A stretch of 64,000 nucleotides of DNA. Source: an uncultured bacterium. GTDB taxonomy: Bacteria; Cyanobacteriota; Vampirovibrionia; Gastranaerophilales; Gastranaerophilaceae. A model generated the notes under the pieces. That model saw only the letters and a program-made list of their open reading frames with translations, was not told where the DNA came from and ran no database searches. Positions 43,333-53,323 of the stretch are shown here, piece by piece (positions within the stretch are counted from its first letter, which is position 1; the number at the start of each line of letters is the position of its first letter). The stretch lies in assembly GCA_902797985.1 (NCBI GenBank), contig CADBUZ010000002.1, positions 1-64,000 on the forward strand, in the 5' to 3' direction. Both the position numbers and the translations under genes were made by a program.

Positions 43333-44592
43333 CTAGAATAAGATACCAACAATTGTAGCGGACATAAAGCAAGTGAGAGTACCTGCAATAAGTGCTTTAA
43401 AACCTAGTTGAGCAAGGTTATTTCTTTGTTCCGGTGCGAGTTCTCCTATTCCTCCGATTTGGATTGCAATAGAGCCTATATTACCAAAACTACAAAGAGC
43501 AAAACTGGAGATTAAGAATGCTTTGTCTGTTATAACATTTTTAATTGATGTTAAATCCAAATAAGCAACAACTTCATTAAGTACAATTTTTTCTCCTATA
43601 AGTCCGCCAACATTAGTAATATCTTGAAGAGGTACCCCCATAACAAGTGCAAATATTGCAAATATTTTACCTAAAATAAATTTTAAAGAAAGATTAGGTA
43701 ACCAACTCCAAGTGAGGTGTAATTTATAAAATAAAAATGAACCAAATCCGCCTAAAAACCAATCAATCATTGCCACTAAAGCAACTAAAGCAATAATCAT
43801 TGCAGTAATACTAATAGCAACTTTCATTCCGTCACCTGCTCCCGCAGCAATAGAATCGATTAAATTAACGTGAGTTTTTTCAACAACAACTTCTATATTT
43901 TCACTTGTTTTAGGCTTACTATCTTCAGGATACATCAACTTTGCTATAGCTATTGCACCAGGGGCTGCCATAACTGATGATGCCAAAATATAAACAGCAG
44001 GGATTCCCATTTTTATATATACAGGCATCATTGCTCCTGATACACATGCTAAACTTCCTGCCATTGATGTTAATAATTCAGAGCGTGTAAGTTCTTTTAA
44101 GTATGGTTTAATCATTATTTGTGCTGTTACATTACCTACAAATGAGTTTGCGACTGCACAGAGTGATTCTGCTCCTGATACCTTCATCACTTTATTCATC
44201 AATTTACCTAATAATGCAACAACTCTTTGCATTATTCCGTAATAATATAAAATATTTACTAAAACTATCATAAGTATCATTGAACAGATAAGTTGAATTG
44301 CAAAAATTCTTGTTCCATTACAAAAGTCTATGGTAAATTTGTCACCTAATAATCCGCCAAATACAACATTTCCGCCTTGTACGGCAAAATCCATAAGTTT
44401 TTCAATAAATGCACCAATTTTTAAGAATATAAATTGTCCTAAGGGTACTTTAAAAATAAATAAGGCAAATAATACTTGTAGTAATAATGCCATACCAATT
44501 GTTTTATAGTTTATTTTTTTCTTATTATTTGATAGAGCATAAGCAATTAATAAAATAACTGCAATACCAATAAGACCAATAAATCTTTGCAT
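43333..44592 (-). CDS. NupC-family concentrative nucleoside transporter
   Basis: A 419-residue inner-membrane cation-coupled nucleoside importer. The layout is typical: two N-terminal helices (FIGLIGIAVILLIAYAL, IGMALLLQVLFALFIF), the gate region (AVQGGNVVFGGLL), the conserved segments FVGNVTAQIMIKPYLKELTRSELLTSMAGSLACVSG and MAAPGAIAIAKLMYPE, and EKIVLNEVVAYLDL near the C-terminus, where substrate and ion bind. GGGAG precedes the ATG. It probably feeds the deaminase gene downstream. Its stop abuts the repeat GGGGTAAAGGGGTAAAGGG. Confidence 0.9.
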   Translation of the reverse strand: MQRFIGLIGIAVILLIAYALSNNKKKINYKTIGMALLLQVLFALFIFKVPLGQFIFLKIGAFIEKLMDFAVQGGNVVFGGLLGDKFTIDFCNGTRIFAIQLICSMILMIVLVNILYYYGIMQRVVALLGKLMNKVMKVSGAESLCAVANSFVGNVTAQIMIKPYLKELTRSELLTSMAGSLACVSGAMMPVYIKMGIPAVYILASSVMAAPGAIAIAKLMYPEDSKPKTSENIEVVVEKTHVNLIDSIAAGAGDGMKVAISITAMIIALVALVAMIDWFLGGFGSFLFYKLHLTWSWLPNLSLKFILGKIFAIFALVMGVPLQDITNVGGLIGEKIVLNEVVAYLDLTSIKNVITDKAFLISSFALCSFGNIGSIAIQIGGIGELAPEQRNNLAQLGFKALIAGTLTCFMSATIVGILF

Positions 44593-44687
44593 TTTGAACT
44601 CCCTTTTAAACTTATTCTTTTATATTATAAATGGAAAATAGAAAATTTAAAAGGGATATAAATAATTAGGTTTTCTATCTAAAGAGA

Positions 44688-46007
44688 TTAGATTTCGCCA
44701 ATTAAATCATATTCATCGCAAGATATAATTTTTACGTTTTCTATATCTCCTGGGACAACAGGTTCATCAGTTTTAATATAAACTAAACCATCAACTTCAG
44801 GAGCATCACCTTGTGAACGTGCTACAACATATCCGTCATCGGTAAAATTTTCTATTATGCAAGGAATGGTTTTTCCTATATAGTTTTCATTTATTTCTTT
44901 TGAAATATTTTGTTGCAGTTCCATTAATTTTTTATATCTTTGGTGGGTTATTTTTTTTGAAATTTGTGGTTTCATACTATATGAAGAAGTACCTTTTTCT
45001 CTTGAATATTCAAAAACCCCCATTTTATTAAATTTCATATCTTTGACAAAATTGTATAAATGTTCAAATTCTTCTTCTGTTTCTCCGGGATAACCAACAA
45101 TAAATGCAGTTCTAATTGTAACATTAGGAATTTTTTTTCTAATATTTTCTATCATTGGTCTATAATCAAAAGCAGGTCTATTCATACGTTTTAGCATATC
45201 AGGATGTGAATGTTGAAGCGGAATATCCACATATTTTACTACTTTATCACATTGAGCAATTGTATCTAACAACTCGTCTGTCATTTGAGTAGGATATGCA
45301 TACATTATTCTTATCCAACCTAAGTTTTCTATTTTGTTTAATTCTTTCAAAAGTTCAGATAACATAGGTTTTTTATACAAATCCAATCCATAACCTGTTG
45401 TATCTTGTGCTATTAATACAATTTCAGTTACACCTTTTTTTACTAATAATTTTGCTTCTGATATTATATCTTCAATTTTTCTCGAATGATAATCCCCTCT
45501 TAAAAATGGAATTATACAGTATCCGCAACGGTAATTACATCCGTCAGCAATTTTAAGATAAGAGCTTGAACCTACTGTTATTTGTTGACGTTTTATTTCT
45601 TCCGGATAAATATAATTAGGATTATTATTTATTTCTTCAATATATTCCTTGCCACCTTCTAAATTCTTTAAAACTTCTATAATTTTTGTAAAATCAGAAG
45701 TTCCTATTAAAGCAGATATTTCCGGAATAGCTTTTTTAAGTTCTTTTCCGTGTTTTTGAGCTAAACATCCTGCTATTATGACTTTTTTCCCTTCATTTAT
45801 CATTTCTAAAATTGAATCAACAGATTCTTTTTCCGCATCATGGATAAAAGAACAAGTGTTTATAATAACAGTATTAGCATCATTCTCATTCAATGTAATT
45901 TCATAACCGTTTTCAGCTAACAAACCTAAAATTAGTTCTGAATCAACTAAGTTTTTAGCGCAACCGTGTGATATTAATGCTATTTTTTTTGTTTTATTCA
46001 TTTTCAT
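44688..46007 (-). CDS. rimO: Ribosomal protein S12 methylthiotransferase
   Basis: A 439-residue radical-SAM enzyme that methylthiolates an Asp of ribosomal protein S12. The UPF0004 domain opens with ISHGCAKNLVDSELILG and carries cysteines in NTCSFI and AGCLAQKHG. The radical-SAM cluster is CNYRCGYCIIP and the TRAM domain is at the C-terminus. HGCAKN with NLVDSE is typical of RimO rather than MiaB. The start overlaps the upstream zinc-ribbon gene by 14 bases. Start alternatives MKM/MNK differ by two residues. Confidence 0.93.
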   Translation of the reverse strand: MKMNKTKKIALISHGCAKNLVDSELILGLLAENGYEITLNENDANTVIINTCSFIHDAEKESVDSILEMINEGKKVIIAGCLAQKHGKELKKAIPEISALIGTSDFTKIIEVLKNLEGGKEYIEEINNNPNYIYPEEIKRQQITVGSSSYLKIADGCNYRCGYCIIPFLRGDYHSRKIEDIISEAKLLVKKGVTEIVLIAQDTTGYGLDLYKKPMLSELLKELNKIENLGWIRIMYAYPTQMTDELLDTIAQCDKVVKYVDIPLQHSHPDMLKRMNRPAFDYRPMIENIRKKIPNVTIRTAFIVGYPGETEEEFEHLYNFVKDMKFNKMGVFEYSREKGTSSYSMKPQISKKITHQRYKKLMELQQNISKEINENYIGKTIPCIIENFTDDGYVVARSQGDAPEVDGLVYIKTDEPVVPGDIENVKIISCDEYDLIGEI

Positions 46008-47715
46008 TTTGTGTTTCTGATTGGTTTACTTGTTGATTTATAAAATACATATGGTAACTTTCTTCACCCGTAGAAGAACTCCAATCAACTTGTGCTCTAT
46101 CTGATGAAACAGTGAAAATATTATTTAATTCACCAAGTTCCATGTCACCTGTCAATCTGTATCCGTTATAATCTCCTCCGGAGGTTGAAATTAACATATA
46201 TTTTTTGCTTCCGGAAGGTTTGTCTATTTGTACAGAATACTCACCAAATGTATCTATATTAATTATTAATATATTAGGAAATATTTTCTTTATTCCTTTT
46301 ACTGATAATGTTCTGAAACTAAAGTTTCCATAAGAGCTATCTAAACTTTTTATTTGTAAATGGTTAGGTGAGTATGCATACAATTGATTATCTTTTATAA
46401 AGAAAGAAGCATTTTCTTCTAATTGTATAGTTTGATTAGTTTTTTTGTATTTATAATCGTAAACATCATAACCATTTTCTGATTGAGCAAGAATTATATC
46501 TCCTTTTTTAAGAGGTTTTGAAACGTTATATTCTATCCATTCACTCGTTGATGATACGAATATATATTTAAAATTATCATCAGATTTTAATTGAATAATA
46601 TTTTTTCTAACGATAGTAAAAATGTCTGATAAATCACCTTTTTCCGGTGTTATAGCATTTAAACTTTTTTGATATTTGTATGGATATAATTCATCAAATT
46701 TACTTTCAGAAATTCCGTTTGCAGAAGTTGAAAGATGTGTGAATAAATCTTTTAATTGGGATAATTGATATTTCTTTAGGAATTTTTTATCACTTCTTGT
46801 GAAAGATTTATTATTTATATAAGTAGTATTAAGTCTGTCTGATGTAAACGAATAAAAGAAAGTATATTTAAACAGTAAATCTTGTACTTCATCAATATAT
46901 CTAAATTCTTTATGTGAATTTAGGAATTTTTCGTAATCGCCAATCCTTTGAGCTAATTTCCAAGGTTTTACTGTTATTTCATCTTTGTACATTACTTGTT
47001 TATTATATTTTGCATTTAATTTTAAATATTCCTTTACATCTTCAGGCATATATTTGCCATATTTTTTATAGGTAAATTTAGTATCTTCAATTAAATGATA
47101 TTTAGAATAACTATCTTCTGCACAAATAGTTAAACCAACTTTTGATAAAATTTTATCGTATTGTTTTTTGATTGCTTTAAATTCTTTTTCTGTTCGTGGA
47201 ATTTGATATTTTACATTTGCATCTAAAATATTTGTATTATCAAGATTTTGAATTTTAAGCAATTCTTTTCTGTATTTATCAAATGTTTCCATTTTTTCTT
47301 CATAACTATCATCTGAAACTTTCAAATATAACTCTAAAAAGTTTTGAACATCATTCAGGTTATCAATAAAACCGTTTAATGTTTCAGGTTGTGTTAATTC
47401 AGGAATCAGAGAAGGATTTTCTACAAATTGTTGATATTTCATCCTGTCAAAATTTAAAAAATCTCCTGCAAAATAATTTTTTCCAATTAATAAACCAACA
47501 AAAATAAAACATATTAATAACATTAGAGAAGCACCTTTTAAGAAAGTTTCTCCAAAAGAAAAAGTTTTATCTGTGTTTATATTTTTTTTGTAAGAATCTT
47601 TATAATATGAATGAGAATACATTTCTTCTTCTAAATGAGTTTCAAATTGGTGTCCGCAATATAGACAAAAACGAGAACCTTCATTTATTTCTTTTCCACA
47701 GTTTGGACAAAACAT
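45994..47715 (-). CDS. Zinc-ribbon membrane protein of unknown function
   Basis: A 573-residue protein. An N-terminal zinc ribbon (CPNCGKEINEGSRFCLYCG) is followed by one membrane helix (~55-75, ASLMLLICFIFVGLLIG), so ~500 residues should lie outside the cytoplasm. The outer part has Lys/Tyr-rich helices (~90-330) and a beta-rich end (SGSKKYMLISTSGGDYNGY, LTGDMELGELNNIF, SYHMYFINQQV). I do not recognise that part. AAGGAG precedes the ATG. It overlaps rimO, but a functional link is not apparent. Confidence 0.65.
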   Translation of the reverse strand: MFCPNCGKEINEGSRFCLYCGHQFETHLEEEMYSHSYYKDSYKKNINTDKTFSFGETFLKGASLMLLICFIFVGLLIGKNYFAGDFLNFDRMKYQQFVENPSLIPELTQPETLNGFIDNLNDVQNFLELYLKVSDDSYEEKMETFDKYRKELLKIQNLDNTNILDANVKYQIPRTEKEFKAIKKQYDKILSKVGLTICAEDSYSKYHLIEDTKFTYKKYGKYMPEDVKEYLKLNAKYNKQVMYKDEITVKPWKLAQRIGDYEKFLNSHKEFRYIDEVQDLLFKYTFFYSFTSDRLNTTYINNKSFTRSDKKFLKKYQLSQLKDLFTHLSTSANGISESKFDELYPYKYQKSLNAITPEKGDLSDIFTIVRKNIIQLKSDDNFKYIFVSSTSEWIEYNVSKPLKKGDIILAQSENGYDVYDYKYKKTNQTIQLEENASFFIKDNQLYAYSPNHLQIKSLDSSYGNFSFRTLSVKGIKKIFPNILIINIDTFGEYSVQIDKPSGSKKYMLISTSGGDYNGYRLTGDMELGELNNIFTVSSDRAQVDWSSSTGEESYHMYFINQQVNQSETQNENE

Positions 47716-47866
47716 AATCTTACTCCTTTTTTATATTGTTCTCATGTATATTAGCATAAAGATAAATTATTTAGTAACAATCTAAAATCAATACTAAAAA
47801 AGATATTGTATTGAATAAAAAATAATATTATTATATACTGATACTGCACTAGATGGAAAGATAAAA

Positions 47867-48655
47867 ATGAATATATTAGTATCAAATGATGATGGAATAT
47901 TGGCAAATGGTATAAAAGCATTAATTGAAGCATTATCAAAAAATCATAATGTGTATGTAGTAGCACCGGATAGAGAAAGAAGTGCGGCAGGACATTCAAT
48001 TACGCTTCATACTCCGTTAAGAGTGGAAGAAGTTGATGCAAAATATGGTGCAAAACGTTGTTGGATGACAACAGGAACTCCCGGTGATTGTGTAAAAATT
48101 GCCGTAAATGCAATTTTAGCAAATGATGAACTTCCGGATATGGTTATTTCAGGAATAAATCATGGGCCTAATTTAGGTGGAGATATTTTATATTCGGGTA
48201 CAGTTAGTTGTGCTATGGAGGGTGCTGTTTTGGGTATTCCAAGTATAGCAGTATCCTTGGCAAGTTTAAGAACAGAGTATGAGAATTTTAAATTAACAGC
48301 AGAATTTACCTCAAATTTAATAAATAAATTGGGTAATTATAAAATACCTTCCAAAACAGTATTAAATATAAATGTTCCGGGATTGGAAAAAGAAGATATT
48401 GCAGGAGTTGTGATAACAGAATTGGGAAAAAGAATATTTTCTGATAGATATGAAAGAAGGGTTGATCCAAGAGGAAAAGTTTATTATTGGATGGCAGGTG
48501 AATTAATAAATGAACCGGAAGATGCAAAAACAGATATAGCAGCTGTTAGAAATAATAAAATTTCTATTACTCCAATCACTTATGATATGACAAGAAAAAG
48601 TTTTATAACCGAGCTTGAAGATAAAATTACTTCATTTGAAAATAATTGGTGGTAA
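47867..48655 (+). CDS. surE: 5'/3'-nucleotidase SurE
   Basis: A 262-residue metal-dependent phosphatase acting on nucleoside monophosphates. It has NILVSNDDGI with the paired metal-binding Asp, APDRERSAAGHSITL, the Asn in SGINHGPNLGGDILYSGTVSCAMEGA, and the typical C-terminal DIAAVRNNKISITPITYD. Length is standard. A TATACT box lies at ~47833. The ATG has only a weak purine stretch (GGAAAG). Convergent with the next gene; no terminator hairpin seen between them. Confidence 0.95.
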   Translation: MNILVSNDDGILANGIKALIEALSKNHNVYVVAPDRERSAAGHSITLHTPLRVEEVDAKYGAKRCWMTTGTPGDCVKIAVNAILANDELPDMVISGINHGPNLGGDILYSGTVSCAMEGAVLGIPSIAVSLASLRTEYENFKLTAEFTSNLINKLGNYKIPSKTVLNINVPGLEKEDIAGVVITELGKRIFSDRYERRVDPRGKVYYWMAGELINEPEDAKTDIAAVRNNKISITPITYDMTRKSFITELEDKITSFENNWW

Positions 48656-48660
48656 AAATA

Positions 48661-49896
48661 TTATTTTGAAACTTTTTCAAAAATATTTTTTAAAACGAAT
48701 TTAACGTGAGAATAAGTTAAACCACCTTGCATATAAACAGCAAAAGGCGGACGCATAGGTCCATCTGCGGAAAGTTCAATAGTTGAACCTTCTATAAAAG
48801 TTCCTGCTGCCATAATTATTTTATCTTCATACCCCGGAACATCGTCAGGTATTGGGGTAACATATGAGTTAATCGGTGATAATTCTTGAATAGTTTGGCA
48901 GAATTTTTCTAACGGTTCGGGCGAGTTGAACGCAATAGTTTGAATTAAATCAGTTCTTTTTTCGTTATATTTAGGGGTGGAAACAAAACCAATATCTTCA
49001 AAAATTTTAGAAGCGAGGACAGCACCTTTAACAGCATCACAGACAACAGATGGAGCCATAAAAAGACCTTGAAAAATTAGTCTGTGTTGGTTTAGCATAG
49101 CGCCGCCTTCTCGTCCGATTCCGGGAGCGGTCAGACTCATAGCTGCTTGTTCTACATATTCTGATTTTCCTGCAACATAACCTCCGGTTTCAACAATTCC
49201 GCCTCCGGGATTTTTTATTAGTGAACCTGCGATTATGTCTGCGCCAACTTCTAATGGTTCTTGTTTTTCAACAAATTCACCATAGCAATTATCTACAAAA
49301 CAGATACAGTCAGGATTTTTTGATTTTACAAGTTTACAAATTTTTCCAATAGTTTCTATATTAATAGATGGTCTGAGAGAATATCCTCTTGAGCGTTGAA
49401 TTTCAACCATTTTAACAGAATTATCTATTTTTTGTTCTATTGCTTCAAAATCTACTTCCCCATTAGATTTTAGAGGAACTTCATCATATAATACACCGTG
49501 ACCTATTAATGATTCTCTTTTTCCCCCAGTAATTCCAATAACTTCTTGCATTGTGTCATAAGGTGTACCGGTGACAGATACAAGTTTTTCTCCGGCTCTT
49601 AAGTTTCCAAATAATACGCAAGATAGTGCGTGTGTTCCCGAAACAATATGAGTTCTTGCAAAAGCTGCTTCTGCTTTGAAAACTTGAGCAAAAACGTTAT
49701 CTAAAACTTCTTTTCCAAGATCGTCGTGACCGTATCCTGAAACGGTATAAAAATGCTCAGGAGCTACTTTGTTATCAATAAAAGCTCTTAAAACTTTTTC
49801 CTGATTATAATCTCGAATTTCTTCTAATTCTTCGAATTGAGGTTTTAGAATTTCTTCGGATTTTTTTATATGATTATTGGTTTTTTCAGAAATCAT
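48661..49896 (-). CDS. Aluminium-resistance/methionine gamma-lyase-family PLP enzyme
   Basis: A 411-residue fold-type I PLP enzyme. YGHDDLGKEVLD near residue 55, SGTHALSCVLFGNL, TGTPYDTMQEVIG, the aspartate in CICFVDNCYGEFVE and the probable PLP lysine in IAGSLIKNPGGGIVETGGYVAG follow the layout of the family often labelled aluminium resistance protein in cyanobacteria and Firmicutes. The real reaction is uncertain; C-S lyase activity is the family guess. It is followed upstream (same strand) by prfA 29 bases away, so both may share an mRNA. Confidence 0.85.
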   Translation of the reverse strand: MISEKTNNHIKKSEEILKPQFEELEEIRDYNQEKVLRAFIDNKVAPEHFYTVSGYGHDDLGKEVLDNVFAQVFKAEAAFARTHIVSGTHALSCVLFGNLRAGEKLVSVTGTPYDTMQEVIGITGGKRESLIGHGVLYDEVPLKSNGEVDFEAIEQKIDNSVKMVEIQRSRGYSLRPSINIETIGKICKLVKSKNPDCICFVDNCYGEFVEKQEPLEVGADIIAGSLIKNPGGGIVETGGYVAGKSEYVEQAAMSLTAPGIGREGGAMLNQHRLIFQGLFMAPSVVCDAVKGAVLASKIFEDIGFVSTPKYNEKRTDLIQTIAFNSPEPLEKFCQTIQELSPINSYVTPIPDDVPGYEDKIIMAAGTFIEGSTIELSADGPMRPPFAVYMQGGLTYSHVKFVLKNIFEKVSK

Positions 49897-49925
49897 TATA
49901 ATTTTTCCTTTATCAAAAACTAAAA

Positions 49926-51011
49926 TTAAACATTTGTTTGAGCCAGTTTTTCAAGTTTTAATTTTTGGTCATATTCAATCAGAAGTTGAAGCAATTCATC
50001 CATATCACCATCGATAACAGTCCAAACATTAAGGTTATGTCCAATTCTATGGTCAGTAAGACGACCTTGCGGGAAATTATAAGTTCTGATACGTTCACTT
50101 CTGTCACCGGTACCTACTTGAGAACGTCTAAGGTCAGTAACTTCTTGCATTTGTTTTTGAACTTCTAAGTCATAAAGTTTAGCTTTTAAAATTTCCATAG
50201 CACGTTCTTTGTTTTGAAGTTGAGAACGTTCTTCTGTACAGAAAATCATAATTCCTGTAGGTTTGTGGAATAATCTTGCAGCTGTTTCAACTTTGTTAAC
50301 GTTTTGTCCGCCTGCACCGCCTGAACGAGCAGTTGACATTTCTATATCTTCAGGTCTTATTTCAATTTCAACATCATCAACTTCAGGCATAACGGCTACT
50401 GTTGCTGTTGATGTGTGTACACGTCCTTGTGATTCCGTTTCAGGCACACGTTGTACACGGTGTACACCTGATTCATATTTTAATTTTGAATATACAGCAT
50501 CACCTTTTATTGAAATAATGATTTCAGAATATCCGCCTGCTTCACATTCTGTTTTTGAAAGCACCTGTGTTTGCCAACCTTGTTTATCAGCGAATTTAAG
50601 ATACATTCTTGCCAGGTCGCCTGCGAAAATATTAGCTTCATCTCCACCTGCTCCGCCACGAATTTCTAACATAATATCTTTGTCATCCATTGGATCTCGT
50701 GGAAGAAGAAGTACTTTCATTTTTTCTTCATATTCAGGAAGTTTTGATTCGTTTTCTTCCATTTCTGCTTTTAAAAATGCTTTCATTTCTTCATCTTTTT
50801 CTTCGTGAATCATTTGTTTTGCATCTTCAATCGCATCTACTGCTTCTTTCCATTTGTAATATAATTCTACTGTTTCTTCCATTGATTTTCTTTGCTTTGA
50901 TAAATCACGGAATTTTTTATAATCTTGTATAACTGCAGGATCTGAAAGAGTTACTCCCAGTTCATTATATTTTTTCTCAATTTGTAGAATTTTATCTAAC
51001 ATGTCTTTCAT
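49926..51011 (-). CDS. prfA: Peptide chain release factor 1
   Basis: A 361-residue factor that ends translation at UAA and UAG. It carries the GGQ motif ([18 protein letters not shown]) that triggers hydrolysis and the RF1-type decoding region ([25 protein letters not shown]), rather than the SPF motif of RF2. Length matches RF1. GAGG precedes the ATG (MKDM; a second ATG three codons in is less well placed). The methylase gene prmC, often next to it, is not here. Confidence 0.96.
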   Translation of the reverse strand: MKDMLDKILQIEKKYNELGVTLSDPAVIQDYKKFRDLSKQRKSMEETVELYYKWKEAVDAIEDAKQMIHEEKDEEMKAFLKAEMEENESKLPEYEEKMKVLLLPRDPMDDKDIMLEIRGGAGGDEANIFAGDLARMYLKFADKQGWQTQVLSKTECEAGGYSEIIISIKGDAVYSKLKYESGVHRVQRVPETESQGRVHTSTATVAVMPEVDDVEIEIRPEDIEMSTARSGGAGGQNVNKVETAARLFHKPTGIMIFCTEERSQLQNKERAMEILKAKLYDLEVQKQMQEVTDLRRSQVGTGDRSERIRTYNFPQGRLTDHRIGHNLNVWTVIDGDMDELLQLLIEYDQKLKLEKLAQTNV

Positions 51012-51147
51012 AATATTTTCCTCTTTTGTTATATTATAACAGAAATATAATTTATATTTGTTTTGTTAGGATTTATATAAAAACCTGCATAACACATGTT
51101 TACTAATTCTTGTTTTTTATGTTAAAATAACCAAGTAGGGGTATTAT

Positions 51148-52257
51148 ATGGATATTAGAAAAATATTATCTATACAAAAAAATGTCGATATTCAATCCAG
51201 TTTACCTGATGGTGCTCTTTTTGTCGGCACAAATGCTATTATCCAATGGGCGAATGATATTGCGCATGATTTGTTCAGATTGGATGAAGGATTACTTATT
51301 TCAAAATCAGTTAATGATATTTTGGAAAACGGATATGATTTAATTATTAATTCTGCAAATACCCATAAAGCATTGATAGCTAAATCAACACAGGGTGATG
51401 AATATTTTGAAATCACTTCTCGTGAAATAGAAAATGGTCATGTTGTTATTTTAAGAGATTCAACTCAGAATTATAAGAGAATTTCTAATATCTTAGAAGA
51501 ACAGGAATATACTCAAAAAGTTAATAATGATAAAAATGTTTTTTTAGAAAAACTTGCTAATGAATTTAATTCACCAATACAGTCTGTTATCGGTTTTGCA
51601 CAAGGTTTGCTTGATGGGCTTGGTGGTCCTGTTTCAGAAAGACAAGCTAAGTATATCAATATTATTAAAAAAAATTCATCAGAATTGCTTTATTTCTTTA
51701 ATAAACTTGTAGAGCTTTCTCAATCAGAAGGCAGTTTAATTGAGGATGAAGAAAAACCGTTCGATATAGTTACGGTACTTGATACTATTGTAAAAACTAA
51801 CAGGCATTTATATAATGAAAAACCTATTAAAATTGAATATGAAATAGGCAATGATTTAAAGAAAACTGTTTATCAAAAAGAAAATTATTTTAGATTAATG
51901 ATGCAAAATTTAATTGAAACAGTTGCACGTGAAATAGATATGGGTAGTGTAAATGTTGAAATTTCCGAAGCGGATGAGGAATTTTTATCCGCAAGAAATA
52001 TTCCGTTATCATCAGCTATTCATATAGGAGTTTCAAGTAATAATATAACAGTTTTAGAAACGGAACTTCCTACATTATTTAATCCATATGCAATAGTAGA
52101 CAGTGCAAGTAAAAAAACAATATCAAGAGCGATGGCACTTGGAACTGTGGCAAATATAGCTAAAGAACTTGGTGGATTTATATGGGCGGAAATTCTTCCA
52201 ATGAAAGGTCTTGTTTTTAATATAGTTATTCCGAGAGAGAAAAAAGATAATGAGTAA
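51148..52257 (+). CDS. PAS protein with degenerate histidine-kinase module
   Basis: A 369-residue soluble protein. Residues ~10-110 look like a PAS domain (DGALFVGTNAIIQWANDIAHDLF). Residues ~125-195 match the dimerisation helices of histidine kinases (VFLEKLANEFNSPIQSVIGFAQGLL), but the phospho-accepting His is Asn138 (normally S-H-E-L-R-T-P). The ATPase part (~205-365) keeps an N-box-like MQNLIETV and a GTVANIAKELGGFIWAE segment but lacks clear D-x-G-x-G. It should not autophosphorylate; a sensory or scaffold role is likely. Its last eight bases overlap the MalK/UgpC-type ATPase gene (ATGAGTAA). TGTTAAAAT at 51120-51128 gives a leader of about 13 bases containing GTAGGGG. Confidence 0.7.
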   Translation: MDIRKILSIQKNVDIQSSLPDGALFVGTNAIIQWANDIAHDLFRLDEGLLISKSVNDILENGYDLIINSANTHKALIAKSTQGDEYFEITSREIENGHVVILRDSTQNYKRISNILEEQEYTQKVNNDKNVFLEKLANEFNSPIQSVIGFAQGLLDGLGGPVSERQAKYINIIKKNSSELLYFFNKLVELSQSEGSLIEDEEKPFDIVTVLDTIVKTNRHLYNEKPIKIEYEIGNDLKKTVYQKENYFRLMMQNLIETVAREIDMGSVNVEISEADEEFLSARNIPLSSAIHIGVSSNNITVLETELPTLFNPYAIVDSASKKTISRAMALGTVANIAKELGGFIWAEILPMKGLVFNIVIPREKKDNE

Positions 52258-53302
52258 TGTCAGTCTTAAAAATCTTTGTAAATCATACGATAAATCAAAA
52301 GTTATAATAAATAATATTAATCTTGAGATAGCTGATAAAGAGTTTATTGTTCTTGTAGGTGCTTCAGGATGTGGTAAATCAACTATATTAAGAATGATTG
52401 CCGGATTAGAGGAGATTACTTCAGGTACAATATCTATTGGGGATAGAGTTGTTAATAATATTCATCCAAAAGATAGAGATATTGCGTTTGTTTTTCAAAG
52501 TTATGCATTATATCCGCACATGAGTGTGTATGATAATATTGCATTTGGTTTGAAAATGCGAAAAACCGATAAAAAAATTATTGATGAAAAAGTTCGTGAA
52601 GTAGCGGAAGTTTTAGATTTAACCCAATATTTAGACAGAAAGCCAAAACAGCTTTCAGGTGGGCAAAGACAACGTGTTGCGCTTGGTAGAGCTATGGTTA
52701 GAAATCCTAAAGTATTTCTTATGGATGAGCCGCTTTCTAATCTTGATGCTAAATTAAGAGTTCAAATGCGTTCTGAAATTAAAAAATTGCATAAAAAATT
52801 GGATACAACATTTATATATGTTACTCATGATCAAACAGAAGCGTTAACTATGGGCGATAGAATTGTTGTATTAGATAAAGGTGTTATACAACAGGTTGAT
52901 ACCCCTAAAAATATATATTCAAATCCTTCAAATACTTTTGTGGCAGGATTTATAGGGCAAATGAATTTTATAGAAGCAGAAATAACAGATGAAGGATTAA
53001 AATTTGCCGATATAGTTGTTCCTATATCCGATAGTATAAAAGAAAAATTTGCAAATCGAAAAGCGGTAACTATTGGTATTCGTCCGGAGAATATGACATA
53101 TGGTGAAACACGTTTTACTGTAGATGTTGAGATTAGTGAAATGCTTGGTAGTGAAAAAATAGCTTATTTTGATATTCAAGGAAGTAAGTGTTCTGCAAAG
53201 CTTTCTCCTGATTTTGAGATTGGAGAAAAAATAGAGCTTTCCGTTACTCCTGAGAATATGCTGTTCTTTGATAAAGAAACAGGGAAAAATATATTTAGTT
53301 AA
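52250..53302 (+). CDS. MalK/UgpC-type ABC transporter ATPase
   Basis: A 350-residue ATP-binding subunit of sugar importers. Walker A GASGCGKSTILRM, Q-loop AFVFQSYALYPHMSV, signature LSGGQRQRVALGRAM, Walker B VFLMDEPLSNLDAKLR and H-loop YVTHDQTEA are intact. Residues ~235-350 form the OB-type regulatory domain (NTFVAGFIGQMNF, IGIRPENMTYG). Such ATPases often serve several permease sets. No permease is adjacent; an orphan MalG-type permease is at 7015. Translation is coupled to the degenerate kinase upstream, and purA follows after 21 bases. Confidence 0.92.
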   Translation: MSNVSLKNLCKSYDKSKVIINNINLEIADKEFIVLVGASGCGKSTILRMIAGLEEITSGTISIGDRVVNNIHPKDRDIAFVFQSYALYPHMSVYDNIAFGLKMRKTDKKIIDEKVREVAEVLDLTQYLDRKPKQLSGGQRQRVALGRAMVRNPKVFLMDEPLSNLDAKLRVQMRSEIKKLHKKLDTTFIYVTHDQTEALTMGDRIVVLDKGVIQQVDTPKNIYSNPSNTFVAGFIGQMNFIEAEITDEGLKFADIVVPISDSIKEKFANRKAVTIGIRPENMTYGETRFTVDVEISEMLGSEKIAYFDIQGSKCSAKLSPDFEIGEKIELSVTPENMLFFDKETGKNIFS

Positions 53303-53323
53303 GAGAGATTAAGGGGAAATAAT

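Noticed and set aside
43312-43335. G-quadruplex in the GGGGTAAA run
   Set aside because: Only two or three G-runs occur at each place; four are needed for an intramolecular quadruplex.
50263-50808. 181-residue plus-strand ORF
   Set aside because: It lies wholly opposite prfA, is Ser-rich and low-complexity, and has no start signals.
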